A stretch of DNA of 64,000 nt from Lysinibacillus sp. FSL W8-0992 (GTDB lineage: Bacteria; Bacillota; Bacilli; Bacillales_A; Planococcaceae): assembly GCF_038008685.1 (NCBI RefSeq), contig NZ_JBBOZQ010000001.1, forward strand, positions 806,001 to 870,000, in the 5' to 3' direction. A program made the position numbers and the translations under genes. Shown in pieces: positions 17,604-25,689 of this stretch. The notes under the pieces are model-generated. The model worked only from the letters and a program-made list of their open reading frames with translations. It ran no database searches and was not told where the DNA came from. Each line of letters opens with the position of its first letter. The stretch's first letter is position 1.

Positions 17604-19073
17604 TTAGGTTAATAATCCAAGACGGAAACCAGCAGACACCACTTGGGTACGATTTTTAGCTTTTAATTTTAACATAAGACTACTTATATAATCCCTAATT
17701 GTATGCTCGCTTAGATGGAGAAACTCACCCATTTTTTTGTTATCGTATCCGTCGGCTAGGAGAGTTAATACACTTAACTCGCGATCAGTTAATTCGAAAT
17801 TATTAGTAGGTGAAACATTGTGATCGAAATTTTTAAGAAATAACCCAATTCTATTGCAAACTTCCTCAATAAGTTGTAAATCCTCTTGCGTACAATCAAA
17901 CTCTAGTCCTACCTGATCTAAAGTCACCCAACCGAGAACTTCCTCGTAATAACATATTGGTGCAACAATTAGTGAAGATAGACTAAATAACTCAATTGTC
18001 TCACGTTTTACAGAATGGATAGGATTTTTAATAAATACTGGCTTTCTAGTAATTAGCATGGAATGAAAAAGCTGATTCGGATATACGTATCCTTGTGTTT
18101 TTTGAACCTTTGATAATTCCTCACCTATAACCCCTTTAAACTCGCTTGACCAAGGGATATATGCATAGAACACACATCTTTTAAAGTTAAGTAATTCTTC
18201 ACAGCCCTTAATTATTTTGATGAAGTCATTTCTTCCAGAGTAGCTTATAAGAACCTTATTAAGCTCATCAAGAACTTTCAGTTTATTTAACTGCGTTTTT
18301 TCATATTGAGCATTATAGCTAGCGAAGTCGTTAAAACGTAATAAATAATTTTGGATTGTTGCTTCTTGTTCCATTTCTAATGATGTTTTTGGATAAAGAT
18401 ATAAGCTAGTTTCGCCAACTGTTAAAGATAGTGAATGATTGGCAATCTCGTTGAATTGAGCATTATTAGTTACTTCAAGTGGGTATAAAGGTGTTCTTTG
18501 AATCGTTTCTTGATCTGTTCTTCCCCAACCGAATATGACAGGGCTTGTTTTACTGTGATTTTGAACAAGAAAAATTTGTTTAATCGGAAATAATTCTAAA
18601 TATGAAAGTAACAAACTCTGGGAAGAATGGGAATGAAAATGATCTAAAGTATGAATGGCATTCTTCCAATTAGAAAATAAACTAGAAATTTTAGAAGCGA
18701 TAGTAGGTAAGTAAAACATATACGCATATGCCTTTGCGTCTGCTAAATTTACTAACAAACTTGCAAAAGCCTTTTCCAAAATAACATGGAATAGGTGTAA
18801 GTAATGATAATCCAAAATCATTGAATATGTTTGTATCCAAATAGTTAAAAGAGGGTCGAGGTCGGTTTGAACTTTATGGTCATCCTGTCCAGTTAAAATT
18901 TCTAAAAATGAGCTTGCTAGAAACTCAATAATAGATTGTTCCTCTTTTGATAGGCTAGCTTCTAATCTTATTTGCACATTAATATTCATTTGAAGTTTCG
19001 TTTTATGTTGTTTTAGAAAGATTTTAAACTCCTCAAATGATATATCGCTATAGGGAAGTGAATCAGATTGCAT
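17604..19073 (-). CDS. GAF-domain LuxR-type transcriptional regulator
   Basis: 489 residues. The N-terminal half (1-270) has no domain I recognise. A GAF-like domain covers about 275-415. A C-terminal LuxR/FixJ helix-turn-helix begins near 425, with LTDRELSVLTLLADGYDNKKMGEFL and HTIRDYISSLMLKLKAKNRTQ. It is divergent from the MFS-SDR pair at 19531-21614 across a 457-bp spacer and is probably its regulator. AAAGGAGAG precedes ATG. The effector is unknown. Confidence 0.88.
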   Translation of the reverse strand: MQSDSLPYSDISFEEFKIFLKQHKTKLQMNINVQIRLEASLSKEEQSIIEFLASSFLEILTGQDDHKVQTDLDPLLTIWIQTYSMILDYHYLHLFHVILEKAFASLLVNLADAKAYAYMFYLPTIASKISSLFSNWKNAIHTLDHFHSHSSQSLLLSYLELFPIKQIFLVQNHSKTSPVIFGWGRTDQETIQRTPLYPLEVTNNAQFNEIANHSLSLTVGETSLYLYPKTSLEMEQEATIQNYLLRFNDFASYNAQYEKTQLNKLKVLDELNKVLISYSGRNDFIKIIKGCEELLNFKRCVFYAYIPWSSEFKGVIGEELSKVQKTQGYVYPNQLFHSMLITRKPVFIKNPIHSVKRETIELFSLSSLIVAPICYYEEVLGWVTLDQVGLEFDCTQEDLQLIEEVCNRIGLFLKNFDHNVSPTNNFELTDRELSVLTLLADGYDNKKMGEFLHLSEHTIRDYISSLMLKLKAKNRTQVVSAGFRLGLLT

Positions 19074-19530
19074 TTTTTAGTCTCTCCTTTTAAATTCCCT
19101 ATAGATTGAGGGGGTGAAATAAAAATTTACCCTTAATTTATAGGATAGTTCTAGTTGGTTGTGACATTGTAAAATATTATTTGTGAACAAATTGTGACTA
19201 CTTTTAATTCAAGGAATCACTCTTCGGTATAATTTCAACAATTAGAGATGTTCGTCAAAGTGTTTTTAATATAGAGAATATGGATATCAATCCTAATTAT
19301 GTTTATAAAATATCACATAACTATTAGTGAGTGGTAAAGATGCACTATTTTCAGTATAGCCAAATCGCTTGGGCATGTAAAAATATGTGATGGTACTAAA
19401 TTAAAAACGCTTTATTAAACGACTATAGATAGAAGAAATTTATGTCCGAATCCTAATTAAAAGAATTGTTACTGTTTTCTAATATGAGGTTAACTTCATG
19501 AATAATGTTTTTGGGGAGATGGACATCTAG
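19074..19530. promoter_or_regulatory. Divergent control region between LuxR regulator and MFS-SDR operon
   Basis: Non-coding, A+T rich. TTGTGAC occurs twice (about 19158 and 19191, within GTTGTGACATTG and AATTGTGACTAC). A near-palindrome TGAGGTTAACTTCA lies at 19485-19498, just before the MFS start. These are the only operator candidates I can point to; none is assigned to a regulator. Confidence 0.4.
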
Positions 19531-20814
19531 ATGAACAAAACATTGGAATCGAGCAGGAAATATAACTGGGTTCTTTGGGGTATTATTGCATTTTTATTTT
19601 TTGGAAATTTAATTAATTTCTCTGGAAAAAATATTATCGGTCTTTCAGCAGATTTAATTATGAAAGATATTGGTTTGAATTCTAACCAATGGGGCGTAGT
19701 GGGAAGTGCTTATTATTGGTTATTTCCGATAGCTGGTATTATCGGTGCAGCAATTTCTGACCGTTTTGGAACAAAAAAGGTACTTTCCGTACTTATATTA
19801 TCGTGGGGTATTATCCAATTTGGTGCGCTTGCGATTAATGGATTCAGTGCACTGATTTTCTATAGAGTACTACTAGGAATATTCCAAGGGCCATTTGGAC
19901 CAGTGGCGATGAGTCATATTAATAAGTGGTTCCCAGCTGAAAAACGTGGAGTCGCAAGCTCTTTGTTTACTTTAGGAGCTACAGCAGGAGGACTAGTTTT
20001 AGCGCCTGTCATTATTGGACTGACAACATTCGGATGGAAGGTAGCCTTTGCCGTGTTTGGCGGAGTAAGTATATTGTGGGTTCTCCTATTTATATTTACT
20101 ACAAAAGAGAGCCCTTCTAGTACAAATACAGAGCAAAAGGTAGCAGCAAAAAATGTAGTTGAAAAAAGTCTGCAAAAGAAAAGTGGTAAAGAAGTAGTAA
20201 AGGCAATTTTCTCACCAACTTCTATTTTTACATTATTTCTAGCATTCTCATCTTTCATATTTGTCGTATGGACTGCAATATGGATGCCAAACTATTTAAC
20301 TAAAGTAATAGGCATGACTGCTAATCAAATGGGTGTTGCTGTTTCAATAATTGGAATAAGTTCTGCTGCCATAATTTTTTTAGTGTCAATGATTTCTGAT
20401 AAAGTGTTAGCAAAAACTCAAAATTGGCGTTTCTCCCGCGTATTTGTGACGGGCACTTCAGCTATTATTGGCAGTTTGATGCTTGTTTCAGTGGTGTTTA
20501 TACAAAATCCCGTATGGAGTGTCATAGCATTCGGTACAGCATATGGTTTAACAGGCGCAAACTTCGCAATCGGTCCACAAATTATGATGAAATTAGTTCC
20601 GGAGCGAAGCGGGCTTATGGCAAGTATATTAATGTCATTTCAAAATGTAGGTGGAATGATAGCCCCTGTAGCTACTGGATTCCTTATCGGTTTATCAAAA
20701 GATAATATTATTCAAGGATATAATAACTCCGTTTTAGTAGTGTCAGGTGCAATCCTATTGTGTGCAATATTATTCTTGCTGTTTGTTAATCCAGATGGAA
20801 AAAAGACAGCGTAG
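19531..20814 (+). CDS. MFS transporter, ACS (anion:cation symporter) type
   Basis: 427 residues, 12 predicted helices. It has the ACS-type N-terminus (NWVLWGIIAFLFFGNLINFSGK), the motif DRFGTKK between helices 2 and 3, and KWFPAEKRGVASSLF, common in hexuronate/galactonate/phthalate carriers. It probably imports an organic acid with protons. It is followed after 47 bp by an SDR gene and lies divergent to the GAF-LuxR regulator, so a catabolic unit for one substrate is likely. Confidence 0.9.
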   Translation: MNKTLESSRKYNWVLWGIIAFLFFGNLINFSGKNIIGLSADLIMKDIGLNSNQWGVVGSAYYWLFPIAGIIGAAISDRFGTKKVLSVLILSWGIIQFGALAINGFSALIFYRVLLGIFQGPFGPVAMSHINKWFPAEKRGVASSLFTLGATAGGLVLAPVIIGLTTFGWKVAFAVFGGVSILWVLLFIFTTKESPSSTNTEQKVAAKNVVEKSLQKKSGKEVVKAIFSPTSIFTLFLAFSSFIFVVWTAIWMPNYLTKVIGMTANQMGVAVSIIGISSAAIIFLVSMISDKVLAKTQNWRFSRVFVTGTSAIIGSLMLVSVVFIQNPVWSVIAFGTAYGLTGANFAIGPQIMMKLVPERSGLMASILMSFQNVGGMIAPVATGFLIGLSKDNIIQGYNNSVLVVSGAILLCAILFLLFVNPDGKKTA

Positions 20815-20861
20815 TTATAATTTAAATCAATATATTTAATTAAAGAAGGGAAGAGTTTAGT

Positions 20862-21614
20862 ATGAGATTACAAAACAAAGTTGCAATTATTACTGGTGGG
20901 GGAACAGGAATTGGTAAGGAAACAGCATTAAAATTTGCGAAAGAAGGGGCAAAGGTAGTCGTTACGGATATTAATAAAGAGGCCGCTATGAGCACTGCTC
21001 AAGAAATTCAAGCAATGGGTGCTGAAGCTATTTTCGTGCAACATAACGTAAGCAGCGAAGATGATTGGAAATTGGTTGTTAGTGAAACAAGAAGCCATTT
21101 TAATAAAATTGATGTCTTATTTAATAATGCAGGAATCTATATTATTAAACCACTTACTGAAATAGAATTAGATGAATGGAATCGTTTAATGTCTATTAAT
21201 GTAACAGGTGTTTTTCTAGGCATGAAGCATGTCATCCCTGTGATGGCAGAACAAAATAAAGGTTCTATCATCAATGCTTCATCGATTGCTGGTTTATTTG
21301 GAGCTCCAGGACATGCACTTTATGGGGCAAGTAAAGGTGCTGTGCGTATTATGACAAAAGATGCAGCAATTGAATTTGCTAGTAAAGGTATTCGTGTTAA
21401 CTCTATTCATCCAGGATTTATTGAAACTGCCATGACAGACTACGCTTCAGAAGCGACTGGTCGTACAACAGAAGAATTAAATAACGCATATCCACTTGGT
21501 AGAATGGGGAATACCACAGAAGTTGCGCATACTGTTGTATTCCTTGCATCTGATGAATCTTCTTTCACAACAGGAACAGAGTTCGTTATTGATGGTGGAG
21601 CTACAGCAAGATAA
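20862..21614 (+). CDS. Short-chain dehydrogenase/reductase
   Basis: 250 residues, classical SDR. It shows the NAD(P)-binding TGGGTGIG (10-17), NNAG (about 87-90) and catalytic Ser (ASSIAG) with YGASK. The Asp after beta-strand 2 (VVTDI) suggests NAD(H) preference. It is the second gene of the operon with the MFS carrier and probably oxidises the imported hydroxy substrate. It resembles the other SDR at 27864-28598 in length and motifs. GAAGGGAAG precedes ATG. Confidence 0.93.
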   Translation: MRLQNKVAIITGGGTGIGKETALKFAKEGAKVVVTDINKEAAMSTAQEIQAMGAEAIFVQHNVSSEDDWKLVVSETRSHFNKIDVLFNNAGIYIIKPLTEIELDEWNRLMSINVTGVFLGMKHVIPVMAEQNKGSIINASSIAGLFGAPGHALYGASKGAVRIMTKDAAIEFASKGIRVNSIHPGFIETAMTDYASEATGRTTEELNNAYPLGRMGNTTEVAHTVVFLASDESSFTTGTEFVIDGGATAR

Positions 21615-21630
21615 TTCAAGACCAATACAA

Positions 21631-21669
21631 AAAAGTGTTAGATTGACATTTAGTCAATCTAACACTTTT
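21631..21669. terminator. Bidirectional terminator between SDR and TSUP genes
   Basis: AAAAGTGTTAGATTGAC (21631-21647) pairs perfectly with 21653-21669. Both arms end in A/T tracts, so it closes the rightward SDR operon and the leftward riboswitch operon. Confidence 0.9.
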
Positions 21670-21690
21670 CTTGTTTACTACAATTTGCCC

Positions 21691-22458
21691 CTACTTTAAC
21701 GTAAAGAGCATATAAAGTGAAGACAATATAGTGATAACACCAATCATTATTTTTAACAAGTGCATAGGTACTTTATTGGCAAGGCGGGTACCCGTGAGAA
21801 TTCCAATCGTTACGCCGATTAAACTAGCAATTACTAAACTATAAATACTTTCTACATTGGCATATGCAAAGTATCCAAATATAGATGGTATAGCGATAAA
21901 TACAGAATTTAAAAGACTAACACCTACAGCCACACGAATATTGACACCAAGATTAACTAGTAATGGTACTAATAAAATAGGGCCACCAGCGCCTGTTAAT
22001 GCACAAATAGTTGCTGTTAAAAAACCGATAATCACGACAATAAAAGGATGATTCAAAGCTTTCGATTTTTTTATAAGTGCATTTTCATTGTTTTTCTTAA
22101 AAATAATCGACAATCCAGCGACAAGAATAAATAAGTAAAGAAGCAGTTTTGCCAGAAAATCAGAAATTAGCACATTGATTTGAACACCTAAAAACGCGCC
22201 AGGAAGGCTACCGATGCTTAAAAATAGCGCTAATTTTAAATCCATGTTTTTAGATTTCCAATAGGAATAAGCGCCAAGTACACCTGAAACAGCAAAAGCT
22301 AAAAAGCTCAATGCAAGTGCATCATGGACAGGTATTTCTAAAAAACCTACATAGATTAACGGGAGAAGAAATCCCGCAATTCCGGACATCCCTAATAGAA
22401 TGCCAATCACTAAATTGGAACATAAAACAATACTTAATAGAAGTGTGTTTGTTAACAT
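21691..22458 (-). CDS. TSUP (TauE/SafE) family membrane transporter
   Basis: 255 residues, about eight helices in two repeats, each with the family Gly-rich start (GILLGMSGIAGFLLPLIYVG and ICALTGAGGPILLVPLLV). TSUP proteins move sulfite, sulfonates or other organic anions. It lies 40 bp after the amidohydrolase gene, same strand, and is the last gene of the purine-riboswitch operon. Its substrate there is unknown. Confidence 0.88.
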   Translation of the reverse strand: MLTNTLLLSIVLCSNLVIGILLGMSGIAGFLLPLIYVGFLEIPVHDALALSFLAFAVSGVLGAYSYWKSKNMDLKLALFLSIGSLPGAFLGVQINVLISDFLAKLLLYLFILVAGLSIIFKKNNENALIKKSKALNHPFIVVIIGFLTATICALTGAGGPILLVPLLVNLGVNIRVAVGVSLLNSVFIAIPSIFGYFAYANVESIYSLVIASLIGVTIGILTGTRLANKVPMHLLKIMIGVITILSSLYMLFTLK

Positions 22459-22498
22459 ATTTTAGACCTCAATTATTGTTAACCCTCTAAATAAAGGG

Positions 22499-23848
22499 TT
22501 AAATGTTTGCACGAATAGCAAGTTCTTTCATTGCGAGCTTACTTTCGTATTTTATTTTCTCTTCATCCAACGTCAAAACTTCTCTGTTTTTCATTAATAT
22601 TTTACCATTAACAATTGAATCTGTTACATCGTTGCTGTTAACCGATTCAATTAGGGTATTTATTAAATTATGTGAAGGAGTAATATGGGGCTGATCAATG
22701 TTCATCAAGATCATGTCCGCCTTTTTGCCAACTTCCAATGTTCCTAGCTGTTTTTCTTGCATCATTGCTTTTGCTCCACCTAATGTTGCCATTTCTAAAA
22801 TACTTTTTGAAGGCATAACGACCGGATCAAAAATTGGAACGCCAGAAAATGCTCGTATTAATGATTTAAACACTTTCATCTGATCAAATAAGCTTAATCC
22901 CGAATGACCTGCTCCATCTGTGCCTAAGCCAACGCCAATTCCTTTATGTAACAAGCTAGGCGTTTTTGGCACACCTTTACCTGAATTACTAATAGGACAG
23001 TGGACAACTTTACTATTATTAGTTTTAATAACTTCCATTTCATTTTCAGAAAGCAAAATGCTATGGGCACCTAAGAAATTTTCATTAAGGACACCTAAGG
23101 AAGCAAGATATTCATATGGACGCATTTTAAATTTTTCTAAGCAATAGCTAATTTCATTTGGATATTCGTTCATATGAGACTGCACGCCAGTAGAGCATTC
23201 TTTTGCTGCTGCGAAAACTTCCTGTATTAATTCTGGTGTGCAAGTAATGATGGATCTAAGAGAAAACCATACATTTAATCGTTCGTCGCCAGCTCCGTGG
23301 AATTGATTAAACAATGCTCGATTATTGCGGATATTGTCTTCGATGCTAGATTTCATCGTAGGAGGAATGTCTAAGCCGCTATCCATAGTCGAACATGTTA
23401 GAACACCCCGTAGTCCTGATTCTAATACCGAATTTGCTACTTGCTGCATATGTCTGCCACCAGCATCAATGAAGGCTGTTGTGCCGGACTTAATCATTTC
23501 GAGACAGCTTAATTGGGAGCTTATATAAACATCTCGTTCTTGCAAATTACTTTCAAATGGAACCATTATGCGCGTCCAAATCATAGGATATTCATCTGTA
23601 ATTCTTCCGCGGAGAAGTTGTTGACATGTATGAGTATGGGCATCAATTAAGCCTGGTAGTACTAGTTTGCCTTTCCCGTTTAACATATCTTTTGCTTGAT
23701 AAACATTAGCAAGTGTTGCAGTAGCTCCAATAGCTACGATGCTATTATTTTGAATGACAATCGATTGGTCATGAATGATGTTAAAGTCAGGGGTTAAGAT
23801 AGAACAATTTTTAACTATTAAATCAGCGTTATACGCTATATCTTGCAT
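22499..23848 (-). CDS. Amidohydrolase, TrzA/MtaD (S-adenosylhomocysteine deaminase-like) group
   Basis: 449 residues. Metal ligands of the amidohydrolase superfamily are visible: HTH at 71-73 in LPGLIDAHTHTCQQLLRG, HMNE near 219, HSI near 258, and the Asp of GLGTDGAG near 317. The N- and C-terminal beta-sandwich halves are present, and the length is usual for the group, which deaminates or dechlorinates purines, pyrimidines, adenosyl compounds and triazines. Position in a guanine-class riboswitch operon points to a purine or nucleoside substrate; that is inference. GGAGG precedes ATG. Confidence 0.9.
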   Translation of the reverse strand: MQDIAYNADLIVKNCSILTPDFNIIHDQSIVIQNNSIVAIGATATLANVYQAKDMLNGKGKLVLPGLIDAHTHTCQQLLRGRITDEYPMIWTRIMVPFESNLQERDVYISSQLSCLEMIKSGTTAFIDAGGRHMQQVANSVLESGLRGVLTCSTMDSGLDIPPTMKSSIEDNIRNNRALFNQFHGAGDERLNVWFSLRSIITCTPELIQEVFAAAKECSTGVQSHMNEYPNEISYCLEKFKMRPYEYLASLGVLNENFLGAHSILLSENEMEVIKTNNSKVVHCPISNSGKGVPKTPSLLHKGIGVGLGTDGAGHSGLSLFDQMKVFKSLIRAFSGVPIFDPVVMPSKSILEMATLGGAKAMMQEKQLGTLEVGKKADMILMNIDQPHITPSHNLINTLIESVNSNDVTDSIVNGKILMKNREVLTLDEEKIKYESKLAMKELAIRANI

Positions 23849-23907
23849 AATATGCCTCCATTATTGAATTAAGTAAAACTAGAGAGGGGGTACCTCTCTA
23901 GTTCGTT

Positions 23908-24366
23908 TTAGAATGAATCTAATGCATCGGTTAGGTTTAAAAATATTTGAGCAAAGACTGCTTGTGTAATGAACGTACCTGTAAAAACTAATAAAGCTAT
24001 AATGACCATTTTCCAGCTTTGGCTAATAAATGATTTGAAATTTAGTCCAATTCCAGCAAGGGTACCAACGATTGTTATAGGAGCCATAAAGGAAATTTTA
24101 GCTGTATACTCAATGACTGGTTGAGAAATAGGTGAAATAGGGCTTGCAACAAGTAAGCCTGTTAGAACTACATAAATAATTGCAGGGATTTTTAAAGGAA
24201 TGATTTTTCCTAAAAAGATACCGACGAAGGCTATAGCTGATAAAATCAGTACGCCAGGAATAGATTCTGCAATGGATACATGAGAACCGATTAGGTTTGC
24301 CATAAGGGTTGTAATAACAGACGTTAATAATAGAGAAATTGTCCAATCTCGCATGCTCATTGTCAT
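23908..24366 (-). CDS. Small membrane protein, partner of DUF3100 protein
   Basis: 152 residues, about five hydrophobic helices. I chose the ATG one base past the DUF3100 stop codon (TAA-T-ATG), with AAAGG upstream; TTG and GTG alternatives slightly earlier would overlap that gene. The tight coupling and the complementary helix count suggest that the two proteins form one transporter. I do not recognise a family with certainty. Confidence 0.72.
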   Translation of the reverse strand: MTMSMRDWTISLLLTSVITTLMANLIGSHVSIAESIPGVLILSAIAFVGIFLGKIIPLKIPAIIYVVLTGLLVASPISPISQPVIEYTAKISFMAPITIVGTLAGIGLNFKSFISQSWKMVIIALLVFTGTFITQAVFAQIFLNLTDALDSF

Positions 24367-24367
24367 A

Positions 24368-25225
24368 TTAATCACCAACCTTTATGTTTTTCATCTTTTG
24401 ATCACGTGTATGTTTTGGACTGATTCTTGGCTCAAGCAAGTAATATAATTTCCTAGTAAGAGGAAGAGAGATAAATAAAGTAAAGTAGATACCTATAATG
24501 GCAGCTAACGTATCACTTGCACCTGCCAGCATAATAATTTGATCGCTGTATTCTGGGTAAATTGTTGCCAATGTGCTAGATGCTGCCGCCATCATGACAC
24601 CACTACCTATTCCGCAAGCCATCGCTAATGCTAAAGGATGAAAAATATTAGTCGAAGCTACGATACTTGCTAAAAATCCAATATAAATGGTACCGATTAT
24701 AAAACCGATGATGTAAATAGATAGAGCACCTCTAGCTTCTGGAGAATTGGCGCCATATAAATGACAAATCAATCCGTAATCCTTATCACGGCAAGTAGAG
24801 CTTGTGGCGCCAATGGCTTCCTTTTTAATTCCTAGCAATAATGCAATCGGTAATGCTAGAAAAATTGTTCCTACATGTCCAAGCTCTTGAAAGGCTAATG
24901 CGGGACCTACATCAACAAGCTTAGGAAGATTAGAACCAGCAAGTACCCCAATTTTCGCCATAAAAGGTGTGATTGCGACAAGGACAAGAGATGAAGCCTT
25001 TGTAGATGCCTTTTCTTTAAAAAATCGAAAAATATCTGGGCCAAGTAAAACACTTATTACGATTGCAAAAAGCATTGGGTATATAACGATTAGAGCAGAA
25101 CCTACTTGGAATTTTTTTACTCCAATCAGTTCGGCGATAATAACGATGACAAGAGCCCCTAAATATAATCTGTAATTCTGTTTAATTACTTGCCATATAG
25201 ATTGATGTTGTTCTGTGTTTTCCAT
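24368..25225 (-). CDS. DUF3100 membrane protein
   Basis: 285 residues with 7-8 hydrophobic helices and two glycine/serine-rich stretches, GIGSGVMMAAASSTLATIYP and GATSSTCRDKDYGLICHL. This matches DUF3100, a family of predicted permeases without assigned substrate. It is the first gene behind a guanine-class purine riboswitch whose terminator lies just upstream, so uptake of a purine or related compound is the simplest proposal. GAGAGG precedes ATG. Confidence 0.8.
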   Translation of the reverse strand: MENTEQHQSIWQVIKQNYRLYLGALVIVIIAELIGVKKFQVGSALIVIYPMLFAIVISVLLGPDIFRFFKEKASTKASSLVLVAITPFMAKIGVLAGSNLPKLVDVGPALAFQELGHVGTIFLALPIALLLGIKKEAIGATSSTCRDKDYGLICHLYGANSPEARGALSIYIIGFIIGTIYIGFLASIVASTNIFHPLALAMACGIGSGVMMAAASSTLATIYPEYSDQIIMLAGASDTLAAIIGIYFTLFISLPLTRKLYYLLEPRISPKHTRDQKMKNIKVGD

Positions 25226-25280
25226 GCTCTTTTCCTCTCTTGGTGAAGTACTTTTTTAAAATAATTACGTATATAAGAGT

Positions 25281-25316
25281 GAAAAAAGAAAAACTCTAGT
25301 TAATAAACTAGAGTTT
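25281..25316 (-). terminator. Riboswitch-controlled terminator
   Basis: On the minus strand AAACTCTAGT - TTATTA - ACTAGAGTTT is a perfect 10-bp stem (25291-25316) followed by TTCTTTTTTC. It lies between the purine aptamer and the DUF3100 start. Its left arm overlaps GTCAAACT (25312-25319), which can pair instead with aptamer residues, giving the antiterminator. Confidence 0.88.
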
Positions 25317-25398
25317 GACATACAGAAAAACAAAAAACGTAAATAGACCGAATAAACTAAGCGTTTTTTCAGTAAGAGAATAAAATATCGTTTTTTGT

Positions 25399-25475
25399 AA
25401 TTCCTCATAGTCAAACTATTTACGGTAGTTTGGTAGAGACTTTTGGACCGTATTTCCAACTTTATACGAAGAATT
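25399..25475 (-). ncRNA. Purine riboswitch aptamer, guanine/xanthine class
   Basis: Transcribed leftward. P1 is an 11-bp helix between AATTCTTCGTA and TATGAGGAATT. P2 is UUGGA/UCCAA with loop AAUACGG. J2/3 is GUCUCUACC. P3 is AACUA/UAGUU with loop CCGUAAA, identical to the classic xpt aptamer loop. J3/1 reads GACUAU, with C at the position that pairs with the ligand, so guanine/xanthine/hypoxanthine rather than adenine. Downstream, AGUUUGAC of the aptamer can pair with GUCAAACU at the terminator's left arm, and CAAAAAACG (25389-25397) with CGTTTTTTG (25331-25339), forming a long antiterminator. Ligand binding should therefore turn the operon off. Confidence 0.95.
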
Positions 25476-25483
25476 TTAAAATG

Positions 25484-25530
25484 CGAACATTGTGTATTAA
25501 TATATCAATATACGTTCGTGTATTTAACAA
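25484..25530 (-). promoter_or_regulatory. Promoter of the riboswitch operon with possible PurR boxes
   Basis: On the minus strand TTGTTA (25525-25530) and TGATAT (25502-25507) are 17 bp apart. Inverted CGAAC cores at 25484-25488 and 25514-25518 flank the -10 box; the first sits in AAATGCGAACATT, one mismatch from the B. subtilis PurBox pattern AWWWCCGAACWWT. The 25-bp gap between cores is slightly longer than usual, so PurR control is only a possibility. Confidence 0.45.
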
Positions 25531-25634
25531 TTTACATCAATATTTTTAGAAAGTCAAAGTTTTTTTAGGGATTTTACGGAATATAGAGGGTTTTTAAGGG
25601 GTGAACATATGTAAGCAAATGAGATAACCTAATG

Positions 25635-25677
25635 AATAAAGCCTATCCAAACTACTAAGTTTTGGATAGGCTTTATT
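25635..25677. terminator. Terminator of the catalase gene
   Basis: AATAAAGCCTATCCAAA (25635-25651) pairs with TTTGGATAGGCTTTATT (25661-25677). It lies just past the catalase stop codon. Confidence 0.88.
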
Positions 25678-25689
25678 TTGTTTTTCGTT

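Noticed and set aside
17302-17607. 101-codon plus-strand frame
   Set aside because: It is antisense to the alkyltransferase-like gene, which has clear family motifs and a good ribosome site.
25265-25459. 64-codon minus-strand frame
   Set aside because: It lies over the riboswitch aptamer and terminator and has no ribosome site; the RNA explains the sequence.
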